Shown one piece after another: positions 39,125 to 49,054 of a stretch of DNA of 64,000 nt. The notes under the pieces are model-generated. The model had not been told where the DNA came from. It made no database searches and saw nothing but the letters and a program-made list of their open reading frames with translations. The first letter of the stretch is position 1, and each line of letters begins with the position of its first letter. Origin of the DNA: CAVVSQ01 sp963848825. Lineage in GTDB: Bacteria > Planctomycetota > Planctomycetia > Gemmatales > Gemmataceae. The position numbers and the translations under genes were made by a program. The DNA lies in NCBI GenBank assembly GCA_963848825.1, contig CAWKFA010000009.1, positions 310,001 to 374,000 on the forward strand. The letters are read 5' to 3'.

Positions 39125-40012
39125 TTAAACCAGGCGTACGCGCGAACGGCGGGCGAGGTAGGCGGTCAGAGTTTCCGCCAGCGGCCGGCCCGTGTTGAGC
39201 AACACATAATCACACCGGTTCCGCTCGGCGCCATCCTGCATGGCCTGGCGGTATTGATTCATGGCCCGCAGATAGGCGGGGCGAACCAGCTGGGGACGCG
39301 TGAGCAATTGCAACGATTCTTCCATGCCGTCGAACTTGACGAGGCCGCCGAAGGGAAAGTCCATTTCCTCGGGGTGGAGGACATGGAAGATAGTCACTTC
39401 GTGACCGGTAAAGCGGAGGTGTTGCAGCCCATCCATGAGGTTCGTAACGTCATCGAAGCAATCCGATATCAAGAAAACCAGGCCGCGCCGGCGCACCTGC
39501 TGGGCCAGGTCATGCAGCAACGGCGCGATGGCCGTCTTGTCGCGCGGCTGCACGCTCTCGAGCGTATGCAGGATGGTCTGCACGTGGCCAGGCTGACCAC
39601 TGGCGGGCAGCCGTGTTCGCCAGCCGGCGTCAAAGACGTTCAGGCTGACGCTATCGCGCTGGTGCACGATCAGGTAAGCGAGGGCGGCTGCCAGCAGCTT
39701 GGAATATTCGAGCTTGTTGGACGGCCCGTCGCCATAAAGCATGGATCGGCTGGCATCGAGCAGGATATGCCCGGCGAAGTTAGTTTCTTGCTCATACTGC
39801 TTGATGGTGTAGCGCTCGCTACGTCCGTAGCTTTTCCAGTCGATGTGCCGGATATCGTCCCCCGCCACATATTCGCGATGTTGGACGAACTCGACGGAGA
39901 AGCCGCGATAGGGACTTTTGTGATCGCCCACGCGCAAGCCCTCGACGACGGCGCGCACCTTGAGGCCCAGGGCCTGGGCGCGGGCAATCACGTCGGGTTG
40001 CAGATAATTCAT
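39125..40012 (-). CDS. DUF58 domain protein
   Basis: 295 residues, cytosolic. The DUF58 signature is clear: YRGFSVEFVQHREYVAGDDI followed by RHIDWKSYGRSERYTIKQYE and HILLDASRSMLYGDG, in which DASRS is a VWA-like metal site. LVFLISDCFDDVTNLMDGLQ is the second VWA-like strand. The ATG directly follows the TAA of the MoxR gene (TAAATG arrangement), so the two are translationally coupled. Known partners are MoxR AAA ATPases and VWA membrane proteins, all present here in the standard order. Confidence 0.94.
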   Translation of the reverse strand: MNYLQPDVIARAQALGLKVRAVVEGLRVGDHKSPYRGFSVEFVQHREYVAGDDIRHIDWKSYGRSERYTIKQYEQETNFAGHILLDASRSMLYGDGPSNKLEYSKLLAAALAYLIVHQRDSVSLNVFDAGWRTRLPASGQPGHVQTILHTLESVQPRDKTAIAPLLHDLAQQVRRRGLVFLISDCFDDVTNLMDGLQHLRFTGHEVTIFHVLHPEEMDFPFGGLVKFDGMEESLQLLTRPQLVRPAYLRAMNQYRQAMQDGAERNRCDYVLLNTGRPLAETLTAYLARRSRVRLV

Positions 40013-41026
40013 TTACGCCGCCTGAACTTTGGGGATCGCCTTGAGCATGCGCTGGATGATGTCGTCGATCTCGACCCCTTCGCTCTGGGCGGTGAAATTG
40101 CGAATGAGGCGATGGCGGAGGATGGGATAGGCGACGGCGGCGACATCATCGGTCGAGACGTGATGCCGGCCCTGGAGTATCGCATGCGCCTTCGCCGCCA
40201 GGATCAGGTTCATGCTGGCGCGCGGGCCGGCCCCCCAAGCGAGATAACGGCTGACGAAATCAGCGGCCTCCGGCGTACCGGGCCTCGACATGCGCGTCAG
40301 GCGTTTGGCGAACTGAAAGATATGATCGGCGACCGGCACGCGACGGACAATATGCTGCAGCCTCAGGATGTCCTCGCCATGGAGCACCTTGGTGACTTTA
40401 TGGAGCGTGTCGCTGGCCCCCTGGCGCATGATCTGCTCTTCTTCGCTGGCGGACGGATATTGGACCTGGATCATGAACAAGAAGCGATCGAGCTGGGCTT
40501 CGGGCAGGGGATAGGTCCCTTCCTGCTCAATGGGGTTTTGGGTGGCCAAAACAAAGAAGGGGTCCTTCATGAGATGGTCGTTGCCGCCGATGGAGGCCTT
40601 GCGCTCTTGCATGGATTCCAGGAGGGCGGCCTGGGTTTTGGGGGGAGTGCGGTTGATTTCATCCGCCAGAACGATGTTGGCGAAAATAGGCCCGGGTAGA
40701 AACTTGAACATGCGCTGGCGCGTCACGGGGTCGTCCTGAATGACCTCGGTGCCGGTAATGTCCGTGGGCATGAGGTCCGGCGTGAATTGAATGCGTTTGA
40801 AGGAAAGATCGAGGGCCTGGGCGAGCGTGCTGACCATCAGGGTCTTCGCGAGCCCCGGCACGCCCACCAGCAGGGCATGACCACGGCAGAAGATGGCCAT
40901 TAGCAACTGGTCGAGCACGGCTTCCTGGCCGATGATGATCTTGCCGACCTCCGTGCGCATTTGCTGATGAGCGGTGCGCAGGGACGCCAGCATTTCAACG
41001 TCGGATTCATTTGCGGTGGGGTTCAT
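40013..41026 (-). CDS. MoxR-type AAA+ ATPase
   Basis: 337 residues from ATG 41026 (MNPTANESDVEMLASLRTAH). The AAA+ core contains IIGQEAVLDQLLMAIFCRGH, Walker A LLVGVPGLAKTLMVSTLAQA, Walker B ANIVLADEINRTPPKTQAAL, sensor 1 VLATQNPIEQEGTYPLPEAQ with LDRFLFMIQV, and the sensor 2/lid region ending HRLIRNFTAQSEGV. MoxR ATPases work as chaperones that mature partner complexes with VWA proteins, here DUF58 and BatA/VWA downstream. The frame is open to 41119, but the longer start overlaps the preceding gene's stop and lacks a ribosome binding site. Confidence 0.95.
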   Translation of the reverse strand: MNPTANESDVEMLASLRTAHQQMRTEVGKIIIGQEAVLDQLLMAIFCRGHALLVGVPGLAKTLMVSTLAQALDLSFKRIQFTPDLMPTDITGTEVIQDDPVTRQRMFKFLPGPIFANIVLADEINRTPPKTQAALLESMQERKASIGGNDHLMKDPFFVLATQNPIEQEGTYPLPEAQLDRFLFMIQVQYPSASEEEQIMRQGASDTLHKVTKVLHGEDILRLQHIVRRVPVADHIFQFAKRLTRMSRPGTPEAADFVSRYLAWGAGPRASMNLILAAKAHAILQGRHHVSTDDVAAVAYPILRHRLIRNFTAQSEGVEIDDIIQRMLKAIPKVQAA

Positions 41027-41115
41027 GAGAAGGTCCTGAAAGCGGCGGCGCCAGACCGCCAGGGGACAAGTGCCGCCGGGAAAGCGTGTATTATAGGCCC
41101 CGCGCCGGCCACCAA

Positions 41116-43940
41116 TCAACTGAATTCAATCTGCAAGTGCACCAAATCGTTGGGCGAGACCTCCAGGGGCACACGATCGCCGGTCGGTGACGCCTGCAAA
41201 ATGAAATGACCGCGCGCGTCGAGGATCACGGCCCGCCGTGGATTGCGAACGCAGCGCAGCTCGGCCAGGCCCGATTGGCCGGCACATTCCAGAAGGCGCG
41301 CCGTGACGGCATCTGGCGACGGGGACTCGGCCGCTTGCTCGATGGGCCCTGGCAGTAAGCGGGTAAGCAGCAAATTGGGCGCATCGAGATGAAAGAGCCA
41401 GCCGCTCGCGCCCACGTGCGGTGGTCCCTTCGTGGTGGGAACGACGGCCGGCGGCGAAGCAATGCCCAGCGCGGTCTGCATGGGCGTGTCACGGTCGAGG
41501 GCGATCGCCAGATCGAAGGTGGCTGCCTTTTCCCCTTCTGGCCGCAGGATGACATCGAGCATGCGGCCCTCCTGGCGCTGATGAAAGGGCAGACCGCCCG
41601 GAAAAATAACGGTCCCCTGCGCACCGATGCGCAACTCCAAGAAATCGGGTGATTGCGGGCGGGTGTGCGTGGTGATGCAGCCGGCACCGCCCGAGCCGCG
41701 CAGGAGAACAGCGCGTTCGTCGCGCCAGGCGAAACGGCTACCGAAGTAAGCATGCCAGGGATAGCCGGCGGCGGGTTGGACCGGTTGCAGTTCGATGCGC
41801 ATCTCCAGGAGCGGCCTGCCCAGCCAAACGCGCAGGCGCTGCTTGAATGTGGCCAGCACCTGATTCTGCTCGCCCAGCAGGTCTCCCTCGGAGATGATTT
41901 CCCCCAGGGCAGGGCCGCTCGACGTCACCTTGATGTCCCGGGCAACCATGCGGCTGCCCGGATTGAAGACCAGTCGTTGACCCAGGCGATTGACGCGCGA
42001 CTTGTGATCGCGAATCGCCTTGAGGCCGCCCGTATTGGCGTCAACCTCCGCTTCGAAGAACTCATTGCGGACAATTCTGACGGCTGCATCCGCCATGCGC
42101 AACCGGTGCGGGCTTGCGGGCGTTCCGGGTGGACCTTCCCTGGGGATCCACGCAAAACCGAGTGCCGGCAAGGCCACGACAGCGCGCAGCAAGCTACCAT
42201 CGAGCTGACAGGCCTTGACCAGGTCGCCAACGGGCAGCGGCCGCGTGGCGCCTTCCAGCTCAACGACTACGCGCCGCGCGAATGCGCAGGGATTCAGCAG
42301 CAGCACCCCGGGTTGATTGTCGGCGGCACGTGCCTGGAGACGTTCCGCCAGGGCCGCGGCAACCTTCGTCTCGAGCGCCGTCAGCGCCGGCAAGGCGCAG
42401 CCAGGGTCCTTCTCGAGCGTGTCCTCGAATTGGGTGAGTTCAGCCACCGCGCCGGTCAACACCTTGCCGCCGTTCAAACTTTGGTGCAGCGCCAGGAAGG
42501 TGGAGCAGGCGTCGATACGGCGCCGTGTGCGCAGGTGGTCCGCGAAGCCGCTGACCGGATGGCCGTGCGCGTGGTTGACCCGTTCGCTCAAGTAATCGGC
42601 ATGAAATTGATCGGCGGTCAACGCGGGCGGGTGTTCGCCGGCCACGACCTCGTTGAAATAGCGCGAAAAGGTGGTCCAGGTGCCAAAGAGCGAACCAAGC
42701 CGGGCAAGTTCCATGAGGTCGTCATACCACACCGGCGCCATGTGGCCGGTATGTACCAGGGCAATGGTGGCGGCGTGGTCCTCGCGGATTGTTTTGAACC
42801 AATAGTGGGCGAGGTTGAAAAAGGTGGCCGAGCTCCCGGCGGGGTGAGGAGGGCGCACGAAGGCATCGATCTGTTTACCATCGGGCGATGGCCAGGCGAC
42901 CACGCAGGAAGTGTATTGCGGCACGCCGGCGGCATCGTCAAAGCACAAGATCAACGCGCGCGTCAGGCCATGGGTGCTCAGCAGCATCGGCAGTTGCGGA
43001 TGGAAACCGAAGCGTTTGCGCGCAAAGACGCGAACTTCGCTCTGGAGAAGCTCGCGGGATATGGCCAGGCCCTGGCGCAGGTTCCAGAGCTGGGACTCGA
43101 GCGGCAGCAGCGGGTCCTCGCGTTCGAGGTAGCTGCCGCCGCAGACTTCGGCCTGCTCTGCCCCGACTTTGGCGCGTAAGGCTTCGAGCTTGGCTGGTTG
43201 CGCGACAGCCAGTTTTTCCAGCACGCTGCCCGAGGCGATGACATTGAGCGGCATGCCCGAAGCAAGTCCGGTCGGCCACGGCTGATCCTGGTTTTTGTCG
43301 TCCGCCACATAGAGATCGAGGAGATGAATAGCGGCGGGATAGAGGACCTCGCGAGCCGTCAGGAGCTTTTGGGCGGCACTGGCCAGCAGCGCCCGGCATT
43401 CATCAGATGCCGCGTTAGAGCCGTCAGCGAAGGTTGCGACAGCTTTTTGCACATCTTCCCAGAAACCAGCGGCATCGACGAGGTCTTCATGCTCCATCGC
43501 TTCCGCCAGGGTCGACTGGAGGAGATAGCCCCAGGCCAGGCCAAAGAAAGGCGCCGCCTGCTCGGCTGTCAGTGCCAGCCCGGCGGGCCATCCAGGAGAG
43601 TTTTCGCCGCTCAAGGCCTCATGTAAGTTGGCCAGGGTGGTGGAGCGTTCGGTGTTGGCGCGAAAAGCCCGCGAGCCGCTCTCCCGGACGCGCGCGTCCC
43701 AATTGTCCGGCAGGTAAAGGGGGGCGCTTTGGGGAGAGCGTAGATATGTGCGGGCCGGGGTTGCTCATGATCGTATTGAGGGACACAGCGCGGCGGGCCC
43801 TTGGCATTTTGCAGCAGCGCGGGGTGCCACAAGGCGGTGTAGGCATTGAGCCAGGCCGCCATTTCGTCGTCACCCAGCGTCAATGAATTTTGTCCCGGAA
43901 AGCGATAGGGACTGAGCAAGACTAAATCGTGTAAAGGCAT
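41116..43940 (-). CDS. Large glycoside hydrolase family 38-like protein, frameshifted
   Basis: About 941 residues. The first part, MPLHDLVLLSPYRFPGQNSL from 43940, is in another frame; near 43730 the frame shifts and continues KRPLYLPDNWDARVRESGSR into the long open frame. The N-terminal half (catalytic-barrel-like) has HGLTRALILCFDD and HYWFKTIREDHAATIALVHT. The C-terminal half has the beta-rich pattern of alpha-mannosidases: VRIVRNEFFEAEVDANTGGL, KAIRDHKSRVNRLGQRLVFN and LLEMRIELQPVQPAAGYPWH. I cannot locate the GH38 catalytic aspartate with certainty, so the activity is uncertain. It is 90 bases upstream of moxR on the same strand and may belong to that operon. No signal peptide. Confidence 0.6.
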
Positions 43941-44022
43941 GCTTTGGATTTATCAATGGGGAACAAGAATTGCAAGGAAAACACGCGATCCTGGAAAAGC
44001 AATTAAAATCTTGCCCGGGGTT

Positions 44023-44051
44023 TTGACATCACCCGGAATAAAACCTAAAGT
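44023..44051 (+). promoter_or_regulatory. Likely promoter of the Flp pilin gene
   Basis: A perfect TTGACA at 44023, a 17-base spacer and TAAAGT (4 of 6), 74 bases before the ATG at 44125. It is the best sigma-70-type match noticed in the window. Confidence 0.45.
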
Positions 44052-44124
44052 CGTTATAGATCACACGAACAATAGACACTATTGGCTATTAGAGCCCCTG
44101 CCCCTTCCAACAAAGGGAATCGTC

Positions 44125-44310
44125 ATGTTCAAAAAGACCCGCGCTGCCGTTGTCGATTTCTTGGGCCGAGAAGACGGACCCACCGCCGTGGAATATGCCG
44201 TGATCCTGTCCCTGATCATCATCGTGTGCATCATCGCGATTACTGCCCTGGGCACCAATTCGAATAAAACGTTCACGAAGAGCGCCAGCACGCTTGGCGG
44301 CGCTTCCTGA
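44125..44310 (+). CDS. flp: Flp/Fap-type pilin
   Basis: 61 residues, MFKKTRAAVVDFLGREDGPT onward. A short basic leader is followed by the Flp signature, GPTAVEYAVILSLIIIVCII: the glutamate-tyrosine pair after the prepilin peptidase site and a single hydrophobic helix. A short Ser/Thr/Asn-rich tail ends the protein. Flp pilins are processed by a TadV-type peptidase and assembled by the Tad machinery into adhesive pili; no tad genes are in this window. AGGG about 7 bases before the ATG and a TTGACA promoter upstream support it. The longer frame from 43939 is discarded, since it would bury the short type-IV-like leader. Confidence 0.9.
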   Translation: MFKKTRAAVVDFLGREDGPTAVEYAVILSLIIIVCIIAITALGTNSNKTFTKSASTLGGAS

Positions 44311-44448
44311 CACCCTGAATTGCGTCCGTATTTCCCAGTCTTCATCTTAATTCCTCCTCCAGGCCCCACACCGGCGCCGACTTGCATCCTGTCGTAACCC
44401 GCGGAGTGATACCATATATCAACAGCGGGGAGGCGGGAGGACCATGCG

Positions 44449-45696
44449 GTGAACCAAACCGAGACGATATTAATTGTCGATGATGAGGAACCGGTTAGGC
44501 GTACCTTTCGTGAGTGGCTCAACGGCGCCGGCCTGGCATGCACGGTAGTGGCGGCCGCCGACGCGGAGGCGGCCCTGCAGCTGGCCAATCAGCAACCCAT
44601 CGACCTCGCCATCCTCGACTGGGCGCTCGGCGCCGGCGACGACGGCTTGCAGCTTTTGCAGGACCTGAGCGCCTTCCATCCCGGCATCGTGGCCATCATG
44701 GTCACCGGCTTCGCCAATCAAGCGACCCCTCTCGATGCCATGCGCATGGGCGTGCGCGATTACCTCGACAAAAACCACGATCTCAGCCGCGACACGTTCC
44801 TCCATGCCGTGCGTCGCCAGCTCGATCAGATCCGGCCGGCCAAACGAGCGCGGCAGCTTCATCAAACGCTCGTGGCCTTTCGAGAAGCCGTCGAGAAAAT
44901 ACTGCCGCTGGTACAAGCCGCCGCCGCGCTGCATGATCCGGTGCCACTGCCGGACGCGGTGCGCGGCCTGGTGAAGTTCCTACGGCAAACCACGGGGGCC
45001 CGCCAGGGTTTTCTCCTGGTGCGCAGCTACGATGCTGACCGCGACCCGGCGGAGATCACGCGCGTCTACGACGAGGCGGGCCAGGTCCTTACACTCGATC
45101 TGGTGCCATTCGCCCGCTCGCTGGCCGGCACAGCCGCCAGCATGCAGGAAGCCTGCGTGGTCGAAGACCTAGCCCAGGCGGGCGTGCTGGATTTGCAACC
45201 CTTCGAGCGGGGCTGCCGTAGCGTGCTGGCCGCCCCCATGCTGGTGGCCCCGGGCACCCACGCCGTCATCGAATTGCTCGATAAACAAGGCCCGGTGAGC
45301 ACCTTCGGCGCCGAGGACAAACGGCTCGCCATGTCGGCGGCGAGCCTGGGGACCGAGTTATTGCGCCAGGCCCTGGGGCAGCGGCAAACGCAACAACTAC
45401 TCCTCGATGCAGTCGCGGCGGCCCTCGGTGCCAGTGCCCAGGTCGCCGAGACGCTGAGTGGCACCGCTGAGCAAAGAATGGAAGAGCCACCCCCGGCGCA
45501 AGTTCTTGACCGCCTGCGCCAGGGCCTGAGCGCCGGCGCCAGCGATCCCGCCGAGGCCGCGCTGAGCATACGCCTGGCCGAAGCAATGCGCGTGCTGACT
45601 TTGAAACATGGCACACCCGCGCTGGAACACTGCCTGCGCCTGGTGGAAAATGTCCGCGCCCTGCTTGATCAGGTGACGGAAGGCAATCATGCCTAG
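44449..45696 (+). CDS. Response regulator with receiver and GAF-like domain
   Basis: 415 residues, GTG start. An N-terminal receiver domain (TILIVDDEEPVRRTFREWLN; phospho-acceptor Asp in LAILDWALGAGDDGLQLL; IMVTGFANQ; conserved Lys in YLDKNHD). A helical stretch rich in Ala, Leu and Arg follows (KRARQLHQTLVAFREAVEKI). A GAF-like sensor domain comes next (GARQGFLLVRSYDADRDPAE, ACVVEDLAQAGVLDLQPFER, SVLAAPMLVAPGTHAVIELL). The C-terminal helices may form a coiled coil. No DNA-binding domain is visible, so the output is probably through a partner. The stop codon overlaps the start of the next gene by 8 bases; that gene encodes a subtilisin-like protease, a plausible output. Confidence 0.88.
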   Translation: MNQTETILIVDDEEPVRRTFREWLNGAGLACTVVAAADAEAALQLANQQPIDLAILDWALGAGDDGLQLLQDLSAFHPGIVAIMVTGFANQATPLDAMRMGVRDYLDKNHDLSRDTFLHAVRRQLDQIRPAKRARQLHQTLVAFREAVEKILPLVQAAAALHDPVPLPDAVRGLVKFLRQTTGARQGFLLVRSYDADRDPAEITRVYDEAGQVLTLDLVPFARSLAGTAASMQEACVVEDLAQAGVLDLQPFERGCRSVLAAPMLVAPGTHAVIELLDKQGPVSTFGAEDKRLAMSAASLGTELLRQALGQRQTQQLLLDAVAAALGASAQVAETLSGTAEQRMEEPPPAQVLDRLRQGLSAGASDPAEAALSIRLAEAMRVLTLKHGTPALEHCLRLVENVRALLDQVTEGNHA

Positions 45697-46501
45697 CGTA
45701 TTCGACGAACTTTTCGCATTGCTCACGCCGGAACGCTTGCTGCTTGATCCGGGGGCAAACGGGGAAGGCATACGCGTCTGCGTTATCGACAGCGGCGTCG
45801 ACAGCGCGGTGCTCGAAGACAAGCATCGTCGAGCGGGCCAGGAGATTCAGCCCATCCGCGGCGGCATCTTCATGGCGGACAGGGCCGAGCCGCTTCCTTA
45901 TCTGGGCAAACAAAGCACTCCCCATGGCACCACGGTGGCCGACATCCTGCTCACAGTGGCGCCGCGCTGCCAGCTATATTCCGCGGACGTCTTCGGCCCA
46001 CAGGGTAGCTGCGAGGTCGAAGTCGTCATCAAAGCCCTGGCGTGGGCCATCGACGTCTGGAAATGCCGGATCGTCAATCTATCGCTGGGTGTGCCTGAGC
46101 AGCGGCTGCAACAACTTCCCCGCCAACGGCAGTTCGCGCGAGCGATTGAAGATGCCTATTTCAAGGACGTGCTGGTTTTCGCGGCGGCCCATAACGACCA
46201 TCCGCTGACGCGTAGCTATCCCGCCCTGTTCGCGCCACCGCTTTTGAGTGTCGACAAGCACCTTTTCGAGGGCCCACTCGATTTCGCGTATGCCTTGCGC
46301 GACCAAATTGAGTTTCAGGCGCATGGCAAAGGCTACCTGGGCCCATTCGCGCAAGAACCGGCCACGAGCTGGGCCGCGCCCCACCTGGCCGGCATCGCCA
46401 CGCGCATTTTAACGCTGCAGCCGAACCTGAAGCCCTTTGAAATGAAAACCTTGCTATATTGGTTGTTTCGCAGTAGCGAGTCGCGACGGCGGAAAATATG
46501 A
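45689..46501 (+). CDS. Subtilisin-like serine peptidase (S8 family), cytosolic
   Basis: 270 residues with the complete S8 triad: Asp in IRVCVIDSGVDSAVLED, His in KQSTPHGTTVADILLTV, Ser in EPATSWAAPHLAGIATRILT; the oxyanion Asn region is VFAAAHNDHPLTRSYPALFA. There is no signal peptide, propeptide or transmembrane segment, and the protein is shorter than secreted subtilisins, so it should act inside the cell. The ATG lies within the last codons of the receiver-GAF gene (8-base overlap), so both are translated together. It may be a proteolytic output of that regulator (inference), or part of a protein-quality or defence-like system; the substrate is unknown. Confidence 0.9.
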   Translation: MPSVFDELFALLTPERLLLDPGANGEGIRVCVIDSGVDSAVLEDKHRRAGQEIQPIRGGIFMADRAEPLPYLGKQSTPHGTTVADILLTVAPRCQLYSADVFGPQGSCEVEVVIKALAWAIDVWKCRIVNLSLGVPEQRLQQLPRQRQFARAIEDAYFKDVLVFAAAHNDHPLTRSYPALFAPPLLSVDKHLFEGPLDFAYALRDQIEFQAHGKGYLGPFAQEPATSWAAPHLAGIATRILTLQPNLKPFEMKTLLYWLFRSSESRRRKI

Positions 46502-46688
46502 CGGCCCTTGGCGTTTTCCGCTATAAAAGATGTGGGGACGTTTTTCGCGCAGGCTGACGCCAAGAACCTAACCAGGATTATCCATCAGCGCCTTGCTACA
46601 TGCGTTTCGCCGAGCCTTTTCGCCCAATTTGGGTCAAAATGAACAGCGGACATAACGACGACATTCGTCACATAGGAATGGCCAGCCG

Positions 46689-46928
46689 ATGGTTACTCCG
46701 CCTCAGATAATGAGTTATGTAAAAAGTCAACCCTTTCGACCGTTCTGCCTCCATATGGCAAGTGGCCAGACCTTAGACATTCGCCACCCCGAAATGATCA
46801 AGGTCGGTAAGGGTTTTCTGCTCGTTTTTTCTTTTGCTGCTGGAGAGCCAGAGCTGGTTGACCACTGGGAAACAGTTTCCATGATGTTGATCGGATCCAT
46901 TTCTCACCTCGAAACCTCAGTGCACTGA
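46689..46928 (+). CDS. Small protein of unknown function
   Basis: 79 residues (MVTPPQIMSYVKSQPFRPFC, LHMASGQTLDIRHPEMIKVG). The pattern of an N-terminal PFRPF segment, a SGQTLDIRHPEM strand and a C-terminal strand is typical of a small family often seen in planctomycetes, without known function. Cytosolic, one beta-rich domain. AGGA about 10 bases before the ATG. It is 10 bases before rimO on the same strand and may be co-transcribed with it. Confidence 0.72.
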   Translation: MVTPPQIMSYVKSQPFRPFCLHMASGQTLDIRHPEMIKVGKGFLLVFSFAAGEPELVDHWETVSMMLIGSISHLETSVH

Positions 46929-46938
46929 ACCATCAAAG

Positions 46939-48321
46939 ATGACGGAAAACATGAAGAATTCGCGAACTTTTGCCTTCGTTAGCCTCGGCTGTCCCAAGAA
47001 CACCGTCGATTCCGAGCGCATGCTGGGCAAGCTTGCCCAGGATGGCTATGTGCTGTCGCCGGACGCCGATGGCGCGGACGTGGTGGTGGTGAATACCTGC
47101 GGCTTTATCGAGGCCGTGCGCGAGGAATCGCTGACGGTCGTGCGCGAAATGCTGGCGCTGAAGGACAAGGGCCGCGTCGGGTCGGTGATTGTCGCCGGTT
47201 GCCTGGCCGAACGCAAAAAGGAAGATCTGCTTCGCGAGGTGCCAGGCGTCGATAGCATCGTCGGCGTGTTTGGCCGCGAGGAAATCAGCGAAGTAGTCGC
47301 GGGTTCGGCGCGGCGCGACAAGACTATGCCGCTGGCGGATGAGCAGCGCATGCTCTTTCGGCCCGCGCCGGTGCGTGCGCAAGAAGATACGGCCCGGCTA
47401 CGCATCACCCCGCGCCATTACGCCTACCTAAAGATTTCCGAGGGCTGTGATCGCACCTGTACCTTTTGCGCCATACCAGGCATGCGCGGCAAGCACGTAA
47501 CCAAACCAATCGAAGAGGTCCTGCGGGAGGCGCGCGAACTCGCCGCCGACGGCGTGCGCGAACTGATTCTCGTCGCCCAGGACACCACTTATTACGGACT
47601 GGACCTTTACGGCAAGGTGCGCCTGGCCGAGCTCTTGCGGGCGCTGGACGAGGTGCCAGGGATCGAATGGATCAGGATCCTTTATACCTACCCAATTTAC
47701 TTCACCGACGAACTCGTGGACACGCTGGCGTCGGCACGCAAGATCATTCCTTATCTGGACATGCCGCTGCAACATATCAGCGACCGCGTGCTCAAGCGCA
47801 TGCAGCGCCGGGTGCGGCGGCAGGATGTGGAAGAACTCATCGCGCGCCTGCGCGGGCGCATTCAGGGGCTCACGATGCGCACCACCTTCATCGTTGGCTT
47901 TCCCGGTGAAACCGAAGAAGATTTCCAGGAGCTGACGGACTTCACTCAAAGCGCTCGCTTCGAACGGGCCGGAGTCTTTACCTACTCCTTTGAGCCGGAT
48001 ACGCCGGCCACCAAACTGGATGGCCATTTGCCTGAAGAAGTAAAACAGGAGCGGCGCGACCGGCTGATGAAGACGCAGCAGGATGTCCACCTGAACTGGA
48101 ACCTCGCCCAGCTAGGCAAAACCCTGGAAGTGATCGTCGACGGGCCTGATCCAGAGTTTCCCAATCACGTGCATGCCCGCGGCCATACCGACGCCCCGGA
48201 AATCGATTGCCTCATCCGCGTGAAGGGCAAGAACCTCAAGCCGGGCGACCTGGTCTCGGTGAAGATAACTTCCGCCGACGGTTATGACCTTGTGGGGCGA
48301 ACCCTCGGCAATGCGCGCTGA
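46939..48321 (+). CDS. rimO: Ribosomal protein S12 methylthiotransferase RimO
   Basis: 460 residues, radical-SAM enzyme that methylthiolates an aspartate of ribosomal protein S12 using two 4Fe-4S clusters. The N-terminal MTTase domain has FVSLGCPKNTVDSERMLG with cluster cysteines further on in VNTCGFIEAVREES and IVAGCLAERKKEDL. The radical-SAM motif is SEGCDRTCTFCAIPGMRGKH. The C-terminal TRAM domain ends VKITSADGYDLVGRTLG. All expected cysteines are present and the length is normal. ATG 46939 is taken; ATG 46951 (MKNSRTFAFVSLGCPKNT) is nearly as good. Confidence 0.96.
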   Translation: MTENMKNSRTFAFVSLGCPKNTVDSERMLGKLAQDGYVLSPDADGADVVVVNTCGFIEAVREESLTVVREMLALKDKGRVGSVIVAGCLAERKKEDLLREVPGVDSIVGVFGREEISEVVAGSARRDKTMPLADEQRMLFRPAPVRAQEDTARLRITPRHYAYLKISEGCDRTCTFCAIPGMRGKHVTKPIEEVLREARELAADGVRELILVAQDTTYYGLDLYGKVRLAELLRALDEVPGIEWIRILYTYPIYFTDELVDTLASARKIIPYLDMPLQHISDRVLKRMQRRVRRQDVEELIARLRGRIQGLTMRTTFIVGFPGETEEDFQELTDFTQSARFERAGVFTYSFEPDTPATKLDGHLPEEVKQERRDRLMKTQQDVHLNWNLAQLGKTLEVIVDGPDPEFPNHVHARGHTDAPEIDCLIRVKGKNLKPGDLVSVKITSADGYDLVGRTLGNAR

Positions 48322-48409
48322 GTGACTGGACAAACGACGCCCGAGGAACGAAGAATAAGGGATGGTGCCTTGGTGCTTCCTGATTATTCTTTCTGGGTCG
48401 AGGTAATTG

Positions 48410-48980
48410 ATGGCCACGATAATGACGCCTCGCGAGCCGTCGGTGTTCAACTTGCCCAACCAGTTGACGGGGGCACGCCTCGTTCTGGGCATTATCCTGT
48501 TTGGCTTGATCGAAGCTCGATGGTGGGTCCCCTGCATCGTGGTATTCGCCCTGGCGGCGGTCACTGACTGGCTCGATGGTTACCTCGGCGCAAGCAAGGT
48601 TTAACAAGCACTCTGGGCCGAAACCTCGATCCACTCGTCGATAAGGTGGTGATTTGCGGCGCCTTTATCTTTCTGGTGCCGGAGGCGCAGGCCGGCGTAC
48701 GGGCCTGGATGGTGACGGTGGTGGTTGGCCGTGAATTAATCATTACCAGCCTGCGCAGCTATTTGGAAAACAGCGGGGCGAACTTTGGCGCGGATTGGCT
48801 TGGCAAGATCAAGATGGTGCTCCAGTGTGCCGCCCTCTTTGCAGTTTTTCTGGCGTTGGAGATCGCCGAGTCGCCCGGGCTGGGCCTGCGCGCGACGTCC
48901 TGATCTATGCCATGCTGGCTGCCACCGCGCTGAGTGGTTTGCAATATCTATGGCGTGCCGCTAGCCTGTTTCGCGGCTAA
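48410..48980 (+). CDS. pgsA: CDP-diacylglycerol-glycerol-3-phosphate 3-phosphatidyltransferase, two frameshifts
   Basis: Membrane enzyme making phosphatidylglycerol phosphate, about 190 residues. Start ATG 48410 with GAGG 7 bases upstream. The N-terminus is FNLPNQLTGARLVLGIILFG. The catalytic motif D-x2-DG-x2-AR-x8-G-x3-D-x3-D appears as TDWLDGYL, then, after a frameshift near 48587, RKQGLTSTLGRNLDPLVDKV. A second shift near 48885 joins the hydrophobic helices (LQCAALFAVFLALEIAESPG) to the last frame with YAMLAATALSGLQYLWRAAS. Repaired, it is complete and conserved, so the breaks are almost certainly sequence errors. It lies 88 bases behind rimO. Confidence 0.9.
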
Positions 48981-49054
48981 TGCTAGGTCGCACCGTAATG
49001 GCTGAGGGCAGAATTCGGCTACGAAGCGGCGCTGACAACGAAAGGGTCAACGTT

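Noticed and set aside
39074..40699. 541-codon plus-strand frame
   Set aside because: Antisense of DUF58 and moxR; GC-rich third positions keep the opposite strand open. No motif.
41653..43179. 508-codon plus-strand frame
   Set aside because: Antisense of the GH38-like gene; composition rich in Gly, Arg and Gln without a recognisable domain.
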